From the NCBI GenBank assembly GCA_965219855.1, contig CBDCOR010000013.1:1-64000 (forward strand): a stretch of 64,000 nucleotides of DNA. The letters run 5' to 3'. Position 1 is the stretch's first letter. Each line of letters opens with the position of its first letter. This document shows positions 1-8,160 of the stretch, in pieces. Both the position numbers and the translations under genes were made by a program. A model generated the notes under the pieces. The model saw only the letters and a list, made by a program, of their open reading frames with translations, was not told the DNA's origin and searched no databases. The DNA comes from CAUZIZ01 sp965219855 (GTDB lineage: Bacteria; Acidobacteriota; UBA6911; RPQK01; JAJDTT01).

Positions 1-939
1 CCTGCTCCTGTTCGGGAACCGGGATCGCGTCCAATGACACCATGGGTTGCGGATAGTCCCAGGGCGAAAGGAGCTCCATTCGGTCCAAACCGATAGCGAC
101 AACGAGGTTACTCTGGTGGATGATCTTGCCTTCAAAGGTCCTCTGCCCGTAAGCACCCGTAACGACGCCTGCGAAATAGGGGTGATTCTCACTTATAACT
201 CCTCTTGCCTTCGAGGTGACAAGCGTCGCAAGCTGCAGCTTCTCAATCAGGCCAAGCAGTGCCGACTCTGCCTTCTGACGTTGCACCACCGGACCGACCA
301 CTAGGACAGGTCGAGCCACCGCCTCAATCGTGTGGGCCACCTTGTCCAGGTCTCCTCCCTCCGGCGCCGGGTGCGCCGCACTCGATGGCAGAGAAGCTCT
401 GGGGAACCGGTCTGCTGGTTCATGATGTGGAGGGGAAGGTCGACATGAACTGGCCCCGGCCTCTCACTGCAGGCACGTTGGATGGCCTCCTCCAACTGTC
501 GGCCGGGCGCGCTGGACTCCAAAGTCACCGATTGCTTGGAAAAGCCACCGAACAGTTGGGAATGGTCCATCTTCTGGATCGACATGGATGGAGCCTCGGT
601 GAAACCATAGGTCTCCGTCATCGCCAGCAGCGGATGCCTTTCCCAGTAGGCGTAGGAGGCCCCCCCGGCCAGATTGACAGCTCCCGGACCCATGATCGAA
701 AGACAAACACCGCAACTATCGGTGAGTTGCGCGCAGACGGCCGCCATCATGGCGCTGGTGGTTTCGTGCTGAGCTAGGACAAAGGGAATGCCCTGCCGTC
801 CACAACTCTCGATCAAATCAATGGAGCTGCCGCCGCCCGGGATTCCAAACAGGTATGGAACCCCCTTCGCCTTCAACACCGAAGCAACTACTTCAGCGAC
901 CCGAAGTTTGTGTGCAGTTGGGACAGATGAAGGATTCAT
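1..939 (-). CDS. Thiamine-diphosphate-dependent enzyme (acetolactate synthase-like), partial, frameshifted
   Basis: Starts at ATG 939 and runs off the left edge. The N-terminal ThDP-enzyme pyrimidine domain is clear: GIPGGGS, the activating glutamate in LAQHETTSAMMA, and the GPGAVN motif, as in acetolactate synthase, benzoylformate decarboxylase and related decarboxylases/synthases. The frame is continuous to about position 395; from there the homologous reading (DKVAHTIEAVARPVLVVGP, then a second-domain stretch ending EQEQ at the edge) lies in another frame, so one base has been gained or lost near 385-400. Without correction the protein stops at 301 after 212 residues. Substrate cannot be told because the C-terminal ThDP domain is outside the window. 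It may be a pseudogene or an assembly error. Confidence 0.8.
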
Positions 940-1320
940 GCTTGGCTCCGAATTCTTCGACTGTTTGATCCCATCGTCTTCAACCCGTACTGCATGCCTA
1001 AACCCACTGGGACATAAAGACTCATCCGCTTATGCTATGGCTCCTTTTCCATGATAGCAGCCATCGCCCCCGCCATTGCTTCGCGCTCTCGACATCCTCG
1101 GGCTCATCACATTCATCATCGCATTTATGGAGTGGAGCACTAAGCCCAAAATAAGCGCAAGTTCGAAAATAGACCCCTTTGTCGGCTCCGAGGAGCCATT
1201 TTGGAGACCTAAATTCTAAATTTCGGCGCGAAGTCACTCAGAACAGGCACGTGTTCAGCTGTCCTCCACGCCGATCGCTCAGGGAAAACGATTCTGCCCT
1301 CTTGGGGGGCGTTTGTAGAG
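940..1320. other. Gene-free stretch upstream of the ThDP enzyme
   Basis: About 380 bases between the ThDP enzyme start and the probable end of the IS1380-type element. No reading frame with family resemblance, no hairpin with a T-run and no clear promoter hexamers were found. It presumably holds the promoter of the leftward ThDP gene. Confidence 0.4.
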
Positions 1321-1373
1321 ACACCTCGCCCCAGCTCTGGCGACCCTCGGAGCTACTTTATCTCCTTTCAGTT

Positions 1374-2894
1374 TCAGGTAGCTGGCCGGTGTTTCAACCA
1401 CTTACTGCCTTCCAAGAGAAGACGGCTCCAACCATTGACATCCAGCAGCCGATAGACCAACTGTCGGCCCCTGCGCAAAATCTGGCAGGGCATTTCAATG
1501 ACCTCTCGCAGGAAACGGCGATACTCCATCTTCACCAGCTCTCGGGCTTGCAGTCGCGCCGGCAGCACCAACCCCATCCAGGCCTTCAGATTCCAGGCTT
1601 GAGCCGCAATCACCAGATAGGCCCAGTTGGCTACCAGCGTATCCGAGGGCATCCGCAGGGCCTCGACTCCGTTCTTGAGTTGTTCAATGACGTTCTCCTG
1701 GTTGCAGCGCCGGTTGTTTTCCCGTACGACTCCCGCCGTTCCCAACGTTCTGGCCGAGATATTGGTGACATAAAAGTGGTAGCGCGTCTGCGGCAGCAGC
1801 CGCTTCTGGCCTTTCTCAACCAGGATCGTCTTGCGCAAGATCACCATCCGATAGGTTCGCTTCGCTTTGCTCGGACGGTAGTCGATCTCCGCAATCTCTT
1901 CCCGTTCCAGCGTCAGCGTCTTGAACCCGCGTCTCTTGACAATCTCCGGCTTCACTTTGTCCCGCCGCTGGCGCCGCTTCTTCCCTTTTCCTTTCCCCTG
2001 GCTGGGGCGCCCCAGCTCTTTCCATCTCGCTTCTGGCAACGCCTCCGCCCACTTGACGAAGCTCGGATGGGCGTCGATCCCGAAGTCAAACTCCACGCCC
2101 GCCTCCGTCCAACGGTCAAAATGAGCCGTCAGCGAAAAATCCGTGTCCCCGCGCAGGCGCACCTTCCGAAAACCCGCCTCTCGAACCAGCTCGATACTCC
2201 GATCCAGCCATTCGGCCGCTCCCTCATGAGAGGGACGGTTGCCCGAGCGGTTGACCGCATAGAGCACCTCTCCCGTATTGGCCAGCGTCACGATCAGCGG
2301 CGCATAGCCCCACTGCCCGTCGTAGCTGATCTCCATCCCTTCCTTGCATTCGCCGCTCGTGGGGGCCATCGTCCCATCCACGTCGATCTCCGCCCGTTGG
2401 AAGAAACGGGCCGGTTGTTGGGCCCAGACCTTGAGGCGGCTGGCATTGACGGCTTCCATCAGATCCACCACGTCGGGCGCGTCAAAGCGGCGCACAAAGT
2501 CTCCGGCCGTGCTGGGGGCGGGGATCTTCTCGGCTCCCACCGCCTCCAGGAAACTCACACTCTGACGTCGCAGTTCAATATCCTGATAGCGGGTCCCGCC
2601 CGTGGCCACGTTGTAGATCAGGCTCAGGACGTGGTCCGATTCGTGGTACGGTTGGTGGCGTTTGAGCAGCGTCACCGCCTGGTCAATGGCTTTCCCCAGC
2701 CCACTCCACTTCACCACCTGCTGCAGCAGCCCCAGACCACCGTAACTGACCGCACCCGTTTTCTCCGAGACCTCGTAGCTGATGACCTCGGGCGAGAGCA
2801 CCGGTTTCGGGTCTTGACCGTTCCAGCTGGGGCTCAATCGCTGAGCAACCTCTGCTTCCCGTTTGCGGATGATTGCGCTATCCTTTTTCTTCAC
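1374..2894 (-). CDS. IS1380 family transposase
   Basis: DDE transposase of 506 residues. The first acidic residue lies in EIDVDGTMAP, the second in LRGDTDFS, and the glutamate in the NQENVIEQLKNG segment typical of the IS1380 group; the C-terminal part NWAYLVIAAQAWNLKAW is also family-like. Start is GTG at 2894, supported by GAAAGGAGG eight bases upstream. The frame is intact, so the element may be active. A 621-codon open frame on the other strand is antisense to it and looks like no known protein. Confidence 0.9.
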   Translation of the reverse strand: MKKKDSAIIRKREAEVAQRLSPSWNGQDPKPVLSPEVISYEVSEKTGAVSYGGLGLLQQVVKWSGLGKAIDQAVTLLKRHQPYHESDHVLSLIYNVATGGTRYQDIELRRQSVSFLEAVGAEKIPAPSTAGDFVRRFDAPDVVDLMEAVNASRLKVWAQQPARFFQRAEIDVDGTMAPTSGECKEGMEISYDGQWGYAPLIVTLANTGEVLYAVNRSGNRPSHEGAAEWLDRSIELVREAGFRKVRLRGDTDFSLTAHFDRWTEAGVEFDFGIDAHPSFVKWAEALPEARWKELGRPSQGKGKGKKRRQRRDKVKPEIVKRRGFKTLTLEREEIAEIDYRPSKAKRTYRMVILRKTILVEKGQKRLLPQTRYHFYVTNISARTLGTAGVVRENNRRCNQENVIEQLKNGVEALRMPSDTLVANWAYLVIAAQAWNLKAWMGLVLPARLQARELVKMEYRRFLREVIEMPCQILRRGRQLVYRLLDVNGWSRLLLEGSKWLKHRPAT

Positions 2895-2972
2895 CTGAAA
2901 TGCCTCCTTTCGGCTTGTTCTGAAGTTTCTTTGACAACCCCAGAATACCCGTCAGGTCTGGCATTTCAGGTG
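2892..2972. repeat. 13-bp inverted repeat over the transposase start
   Basis: CACCTGAAATGCC at 2892-2904 is repeated as its exact reverse complement at 2960-2972, with 55 bases between. The left copy contains the GTG start codon, and the right copy coincides with the probable IS end. It could be a regulatory hairpin or transposase-binding sites, or mark the true terminus. Confidence 0.6.
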
Positions 2973-3177
2973 TTTACATGTGGTTTAGTCCACTTTCATC
3001 TACTTCTTTTGGGACTAAGTACCCTGGAAACGAAGGAAGCTTGAAGCAGTATGGGTTCCTGTGGCAGCCTAGGTCGTGCGGAGCCCTCTCGGCATGTCTT
3101 CGTGGGAGTCTGGCCGGGTAGCTCGAGCTTTGGTGTTTCCCACACCTTCTTCGACGCCCCAAAGGAGACGTCACTTC

Positions 3178-4932
3178 ATGGCTGCTACTGAGTCTGCTTC
3201 CTATCTTCGGATCCGGGGTTTAATCAGCCAAAACGAGTGCGTCTTTCTCGACGGAGGTATGGCAACTGAGCTGGAGCGGACCGGAGCGGACGGCTATCGA
3301 GTCAGCGATCAGAATCTGTGGGGGACCTGGGCCCTATACAACACCCCCAGTTCGGTCCTTGAAGTTCACAAGGGTTACCTCTCCGCTGGGTGCGACATCA
3401 TTTCCACAGACACCTGGGGAATCATCGACGCTCCACAGCAGGAAGTCCGTACCCAGCTGCAACTCCGGGGAGATAGCTGGATGGACGTGGGCCGGCAAGG
3501 AGTACGATTGGCTCGCCAAGCAGTCGAGGAAGTGGGCCAGAAGGATCGCAGTGCGGTGGCGTTCAGCCTCAACGGCGACATCGTCCAGCCCCAGCACGTA
3601 GAGACACTCGAGCTACTGACCCGGGTGCTCAAGAGCGACCCCCCAGACCTCATCTTGATGGAAACCATGACTCTCATCCGGGACGATCTTACCTTCCCGG
3701 CAGTAGAAGTCCTAATGGGTACAGGGATTCCCCTTTGGCTGAGTTTCCGGCGCTGTCGGGAGGGCGTCTGTGGCCTCTACGGTCAGCACTGGGGCGGTCC
3801 CGAAGGAGATCGGTTCGGGCGCGCCGCTCGAAGATTCGAGGAGATGGGCATAAGCGCTCTCCTCGTCAACTGCCTACCAGCCAGCCATGTTACTGGGATG
3901 CTCCCCTGGTTGAGGGACTTTACCGACCTGCCGCTGGGTGTCTACCCCAATGTCGGACACTACCTGGACCCAGGCTGGAAGTTCGACGAGGGAATGGGTC
4001 CGGAGGCCTACGCCTCACTGGCTCGGACGTGGCGGGAAGAAGGGGCCCAAATCATAGGTGGCTGCTGCGGAGTGACACGCGAGCATATCGCTGCCGTCCG
4101 CAGGGAACTGACAGAAGCGGCGCCCAGTCGCGCCAGGAAGGTCTCTCAGGAACCGACTGAAGAAGCCGTCGCTGCAGCTGCGACCCAGCGGAGTGAAAGG
4201 CGCCCAGAAACGTGGCACGACACAAAAGGACGAAACCTCTATCCGCTGCCCTTCCCCCAGATCGTAGCCGACGCCGGCGTGTTCCGGCCCACCCAGGGCA
4301 GCTTTCTGACTTGGAAGCATCTCCTGGAATCAGGCGCTGGACACAACCAGCGCTGTCTGGATGTGGGTTGTGGCGCAGGAGTTCTGACGGTGCAGCTGGC
4401 ACTCAACGGAGCCCAACACGTCCGTGCGATTGATATCCAGCAGGAAGCCGTAGCCAGCACCCTGGCCAACGCCTTCCGTAACGGTGTGGCAGATCGAGTC
4501 AGCGGGGAAGACCTGGATTTGTATGCCTATTTGCCGGAGGAGAAGTATGACGTCGTGGTGGCGAGCCTCTATCAGATGCCCGTCGACCCTTTCGGGGAAC
4601 CGACCGGTCACCGACCCCTGGACTACTGGGGGCGCAACCTTCTGGATCACTTGATCTCTCTTTTGCCGGACCTTCTCGAGCCGCACGGAGTGGCTTACGT
4701 CATGCAAATCTCACTTTTGAGTCAAGGACGGACCGCCGAGCTCCTGCGCGACAGGGGTCTGGAATCGAAGGTCATCGATTTTGCCTTCTTACCCTTTACT
4801 CCTACCTTCGACCACCATTTGGAACAGATCCAACGCGTGGAGCAGCTCTCGGACGCATATCACCTCAGCTTCGGAGAAGAGAACGTACTTGTCATGTACC
4901 TACTGGAGATCCGACATCGGGGAGAATCATGA
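3178..4932 (+). CDS. Homocysteine S-methyltransferase domain fused to SAM-dependent methyltransferase
   Basis: A 584-residue two-domain protein. Residues about 15-310 are a homocysteine/betaine-homocysteine methyltransferase barrel: FLDGGMATELER near the start and the three zinc cysteines in LLVNC (about 230) and GGCCG (about 293). After a charged linker, residues about 380-540 are a class I methyltransferase with motif I DVGCGAGVLT (about 394) and AIDIQQEAV; the usual NPPF/Y-type motif IV is replaced by SLYQMPVDP. ATG 3178 follows AAAGGAGA at a good distance; an upstream in-frame start at 3076 lacks one. It overlaps the next gene by four bases (ATGA). A link between methyl transfer to homocysteine and a second methylation is inferred; the acceptor is unknown. 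Confidence 0.85.
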   Translation: MAATESASYLRIRGLISQNECVFLDGGMATELERTGADGYRVSDQNLWGTWALYNTPSSVLEVHKGYLSAGCDIISTDTWGIIDAPQQEVRTQLQLRGDSWMDVGRQGVRLARQAVEEVGQKDRSAVAFSLNGDIVQPQHVETLELLTRVLKSDPPDLILMETMTLIRDDLTFPAVEVLMGTGIPLWLSFRRCREGVCGLYGQHWGGPEGDRFGRAARRFEEMGISALLVNCLPASHVTGMLPWLRDFTDLPLGVYPNVGHYLDPGWKFDEGMGPEAYASLARTWREEGAQIIGGCCGVTREHIAAVRRELTEAAPSRARKVSQEPTEEAVAAAATQRSERRPETWHDTKGRNLYPLPFPQIVADAGVFRPTQGSFLTWKHLLESGAGHNQRCLDVGCGAGVLTVQLALNGAQHVRAIDIQQEAVASTLANAFRNGVADRVSGEDLDLYAYLPEEKYDVVVASLYQMPVDPFGEPTGHRPLDYWGRNLLDHLISLLPDLLEPHGVAYVMQISLLSQGRTAELLRDRGLESKVIDFAFLPFTPTFDHHLEQIQRVEQLSDAYHLSFGEENVLVMYLLEIRHRGES

Positions 4933-5915
4933 ACAGGGTAACGGTTCTGTCCCTCGTAGCAACCTTCGTCCTGCCCAGCTGCTCTGCTCCTTCCACGCGA
5001 GAAACGGTCGAGATCACCGATCCACGGGAGGTGAAAGTCGCGGCCACGATTGCTTTCACCGAAGGGCCCACCGTCGACGCCGAGGGAAACGTCTACTTCA
5101 CTGATGCCCGCAACGACCGCATCATGAAGTGGTCGACCAACCGTCAACTCTCTACTTTTCGCCAGCCCAGCAACCGGGCCTTGGGCCTCGTCTTCGATTA
5201 CCACTGGCGGCTGGTTGCAACTGAAGTCAGTGACCCGGAGATGGATCAGCCGCGTGTGACCCGGACTGATATGGAGACAGGTGAGATCGAGATCATCGCC
5301 ACGAGGTTCGAAGGAAAGCGGTTCCATGGTCCCAATGATCTCAGCATCGACAGCGCGGGACGAATCTACTTCACGGACCGGCCATCACCCAATCCGGCCG
5401 CCGACCAGACCGGTGTCAACGCGGTCTACCGGATCGATCCGGACGGCACGGTTTTCCGTATTCTCGTAGAACCGGAGATCGTTCAACCGAACGGGATCGT
5501 GATTTCCCACGATGACAGGACGCTCTACCTGGTCGAGGATGGTGCGGAATCCGAAACGGGACCCCGAATGATCAGGGCCTACGATCTGCTCAGCGACGGC
5601 AGCGTTGCCAACATGAGGGTGTTTCACGATTTCTTCCCGGGTCGCAGCGGAGATGGTATGTGCGTCGATACAGAAGGGAACGTGTACGTCGCGGCCGGCC
5701 GAAACCGACTTCGGGTCGACACCAAGGAAACTCTCGACACCAAGTGCGGGATCCACGTTTTCTCGCCGAGCGGCGGACTCCAACAGTTCATTCCTATTCC
5801 CGAGGACACCTTGACCAACTGCACCTTCGGCGGTCCCGATCTCAAGACACTCTATGTCACGGCGGGCAAGACGCTCTTTGAAGTCAGAACGGAGATTCGA
5901 GGGACTGGGCGCTGA
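4929..5915 (+). CDS. SMP-30/gluconolactonase-like beta-propeller lipoprotein
   Basis: 328 residues. A lipoprotein signal peptide ends in the lipobox LPSC around residue 17. The mature part matches the SMP-30/gluconolactonase/LRE propeller: FTEGPTVDAEGNVYFTD, HGPNDLSIDSAGRIYFTD, QPNGIVISHDDRTLYLVE, GDGMCVDTEGNVYVAA and a last CTFGGPDLKTLYVTA blade. Such proteins usually bind a divalent metal and hydrolyse lactones or esters. The start ATG overlaps the stop of the methyltransferase fusion (ATGA), implying translational coupling, though one protein is cytoplasmic and this one is envelope-bound. The true substrate cannot be read from sequence. Confidence 0.88.
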   Translation: MNRVTVLSLVATFVLPSCSAPSTRETVEITDPREVKVAATIAFTEGPTVDAEGNVYFTDARNDRIMKWSTNRQLSTFRQPSNRALGLVFDYHWRLVATEVSDPEMDQPRVTRTDMETGEIEIIATRFEGKRFHGPNDLSIDSAGRIYFTDRPSPNPAADQTGVNAVYRIDPDGTVFRILVEPEIVQPNGIVISHDDRTLYLVEDGAESETGPRMIRAYDLLSDGSVANMRVFHDFFPGRSGDGMCVDTEGNVYVAAGRNRLRVDTKETLDTKCGIHVFSPSGGLQQFIPIPEDTLTNCTFGGPDLKTLYVTAGKTLFEVRTEIRGTGR

Positions 5916-6096
5916 GCACAGGTTCGGGAGGAAACTCTGGCTGAAATCACGGGAAATTGTGCTGGTGTCCAGCTCTCTTCTCGAAACCTTCCCTCGCTTT
6001 TGCCGACAGGTCAAGTCTTTCGCGGCTTTCGCGCCTATTGCTGCCGCATCGTTTGGAACTTGGTGCTTGTGATTTGGAATTTGTTTGTATCTTGTG

Positions 6097-6150
6097 CCTT
6101 GGGATTTTCTCACTGCTCACTGCTCACTGCTCACTGAGAAAATCCTAAGG
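6097..6150. terminator. Hairpin between convergent genes with (CTCACTG)n loop
   Basis: A 16-bp inverted repeat with one mismatch (6097-6112 and 6135-6150, core GGATTTTCTCA/TGAGAAAATCC) encloses four tandem copies of a CTCACTG-like unit. It lies between the convergent SMP-30 and PQQ genes and overlaps the PQQ stop codon. Its place suggests a shared transcription end, but there is no classical T-run after the stem. Confidence 0.45.
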
Positions 6151-8112
6151 CAAAGCAAACGCCACCAGGTAGTCACCTAGTGTCGTACCCCACCCGGAGT
6201 GGCCGCCGGCCGCGATGACCACGTATTGTTTCCCGTCCACCTGGTAGGTCATAGGAGTCGCCTGGCCGCCCGCCGGGAGCTCCGCCCGCCACACTTCTTT
6301 TCCGTCTTCGATGTCCAGTGCCCGCAGGACATCCTCCTGGCCAGCTCCGACGAAAACAAGCCCCCCGCCCGTAATAATGGGTCCGCCCGAATTGAGCGAA
6401 CCCCACTTCTTTGCGTCGGGATGATGTTTCGCCGCAGGCATGACTCCCAGCGGGGTTTCCCACAGCACCTTCCCGTGTTCCAAGTCGATGGCTACCGTGG
6501 TTCCCCAGGGCGGTGGATTGCAGGGCAGTCCACTGGGCGAGAAGATGCGGTTGAGGGCCATGCCGTAGGGTGTGCCCTGAAAGTTGGTGGCCGCAGCTCC
6601 TTCCGGTAGCCCTCGGCTTTCCTTTTCCAGCTGGCTGTGTGGAAAGATCTTGATCCAGTCCGGGAACCGGTTGACGTTGACGACCAGGACGCCTCGTTCA
6701 GGGTCGGCCGCTGCCGACCCCCAATTGATTCCACTGGCCAGGCCGGGGTAAAGCAGGGTCTTTTCTAAACCGGGAGGTGTATAGATGCCCGAGTATCTCA
6801 GATCCTCCAAGAGCTCTCTGCAGGCGGAACGATCTTCCTCCGTGATCCCCCAGGCTTCCTCAGGAGTGAGCGAGTGGGGATGAAGAGGAGGAGGGAGCAC
6901 CGGGAAAGGCTGAGTGGGCCATGCTTTCTCTCCTGGTACACCACTGGCAGGTACCGGGCGTTCTTCGATCGGAAAGAGGGGGGCTCCGGATTCCCGATCC
7001 AGGACGAAGATATGGCCCATTTTAGTGGACACAATCGTCGCCGGGACGACGCTCCCTTCGCGGGGAACGACGGTCAGGGTTGGCTGGGCGGCAACATCGT
7101 AGTCCCATAGATCATGGTGAACGGCCTGGAAGTGCCAGACGATCTCACCGTTGGAAGCCCGCAGGGCAACTACAGAGTTGGCGTGAAGGTTGCTGCCGGG
7201 GCGTTCGCCACCATAGAAGTCAGGGCTGGCACTCCCCGTCGGGATAAAGACGAGATCCCGCTCCGGATCGGCCGAGATGATCGACCAGGCATTGGCGGCC
7301 CCGGAGCGTAAGGCTCCATGGCCTTCCCATGTCTCCCAGCCGTCGGCCTCGGGACTCCGCGGAATCGGGTCCCAGCTCCATCGCAGTTCTCCGGTACGCG
7401 CGTCAAACGCCCGGACGACCCCGCTTTCGACCTCCACTCCGCGGTTATCCCCGACGAATGAGCCGACCACCACCAGGTCGTCGATGACTGCCGGAGGCGA
7501 AGTTACTCCGTAGTTGATCCTTTCGACGACTCCCACTCCCTGAGCAAGATCGACCTGCCCGTTGTTGCCGAAGGCCAAACAGGGCTTTCCATTGGTCGCA
7601 TCCAGGCAGATTAATCGCGCGTCCTGGGTTGCCAGGAAGATCCTCCGCTGGCAGAGCGCCTCACTTGCGGGAGACGGGTCCTCCCAGGCAGCCACTCCCC
7701 TCGAGACAAAGGCCCAGTATCCAGCGGAGAGATCCAGTCCGGGATCATAGCTCCAAAGGAGATCGCCGGTTGTCGGATTCAGTGCAAGTACGCGGTTGAA
7801 GGGAGTGCTCAGGTAGAGGGTCCCGCAAAAGAGAATGGGTGTCGCTTCGAAACGACTCTGCGATTTCCACTTCGTCCCGTCGGAAACATCGCCCGTTCTG
7901 TGCGTCCAGGCAATCTGGAGACCAGCGACACTCTCTCGATTAATCTGGCTGAGCGAGGAATAGCGAGAGCCGCCGGGGTCTCCCCCGTAGGCAGACCATC
8001 CACCGGTATCGACCTGGGTGGAAGCAGGAGAGTAACCGGCAGGCCCCTCTGGATTCGAGCAGGCGACGGCACCCAACGCGGCTACGAGGACCCAGGAAAG
8101 GCTCCAAGTCAT
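6145..8112 (-). CDS. PQQ-dependent dehydrogenase (quinoprotein glucose/alcohol dehydrogenase type)
   Basis: 655 residues. The N-terminal signal has a lipobox-like AVAC near residue 18, so the product is probably a periplasm-facing lipoprotein. The body is an eight-bladed PQQ propeller: the early WSAYGGDPGGSRYSSLSQIN, LQIAWTHRTGD, repeated W-docking blades such as GELRWSWDP, and the final GGLVFVGAGQEDVLRALDIEDGKEVW. The pattern is closest to membrane-type glucose dehydrogenases lacking the N-terminal membrane domain. It would oxidise a sugar or alcohol and pass electrons to quinone or cytochrome. It lies 48 bases downstream of the GWxTD gene on the same strand, possibly cotranscribed. Confidence 0.9.
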   Translation of the reverse strand: MTWSLSWVLVAALGAVACSNPEGPAGYSPASTQVDTGGWSAYGGDPGGSRYSSLSQINRESVAGLQIAWTHRTGDVSDGTKWKSQSRFEATPILFCGTLYLSTPFNRVLALNPTTGDLLWSYDPGLDLSAGYWAFVSRGVAAWEDPSPASEALCQRRIFLATQDARLICLDATNGKPCLAFGNNGQVDLAQGVGVVERINYGVTSPPAVIDDLVVVGSFVGDNRGVEVESGVVRAFDARTGELRWSWDPIPRSPEADGWETWEGHGALRSGAANAWSIISADPERDLVFIPTGSASPDFYGGERPGSNLHANSVVALRASNGEIVWHFQAVHHDLWDYDVAAQPTLTVVPREGSVVPATIVSTKMGHIFVLDRESGAPLFPIEERPVPASGVPGEKAWPTQPFPVLPPPLHPHSLTPEEAWGITEEDRSACRELLEDLRYSGIYTPPGLEKTLLYPGLASGINWGSAAADPERGVLVVNVNRFPDWIKIFPHSQLEKESRGLPEGAAATNFQGTPYGMALNRIFSPSGLPCNPPPWGTTVAIDLEHGKVLWETPLGVMPAAKHHPDAKKWGSLNSGGPIITGGGLVFVGAGQEDVLRALDIEDGKEVWRAELPAGGQATPMTYQVDGKQYVVIAAGGHSGWGTTLGDYLVAFALP

Positions 8113-8160
8113 CTATCTTTCTCTTTCGGATTGTGCGGGTGCTCCGGCGACGTTCGCGCC

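Larger units (their letters stand above)
1321..2972 (-). mobile_element. IS1380-family insertion sequence
   Basis: A 506-residue IS1380-type transposase fills a segment of about 1.65 kb, the usual size of this family. Candidate ends both start ACACCT and share CCAG a few bases inside: 1321 reading rightward and 2972 reading leftward. The similarity is short, and no clean target duplication was found, so the termini are tentative. A perfect 13-bp inverted copy of the right end lies at 2892-2904, over the transposase start codon. Confidence 0.7.

Noticed and set aside
1179..3044. 621-codon open frame on the plus strand across the IS1380 element
   Set aside because: Antisense to an intact transposase with full DDE motifs; composition lacks any recognisable domain.
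6108..6136. Short tandem CTCACTG units as a CRISPR
   Set aside because: Units are seven bases with no spacers; they form the loop of a hairpin. No CRISPR array or cas gene was found in the window.
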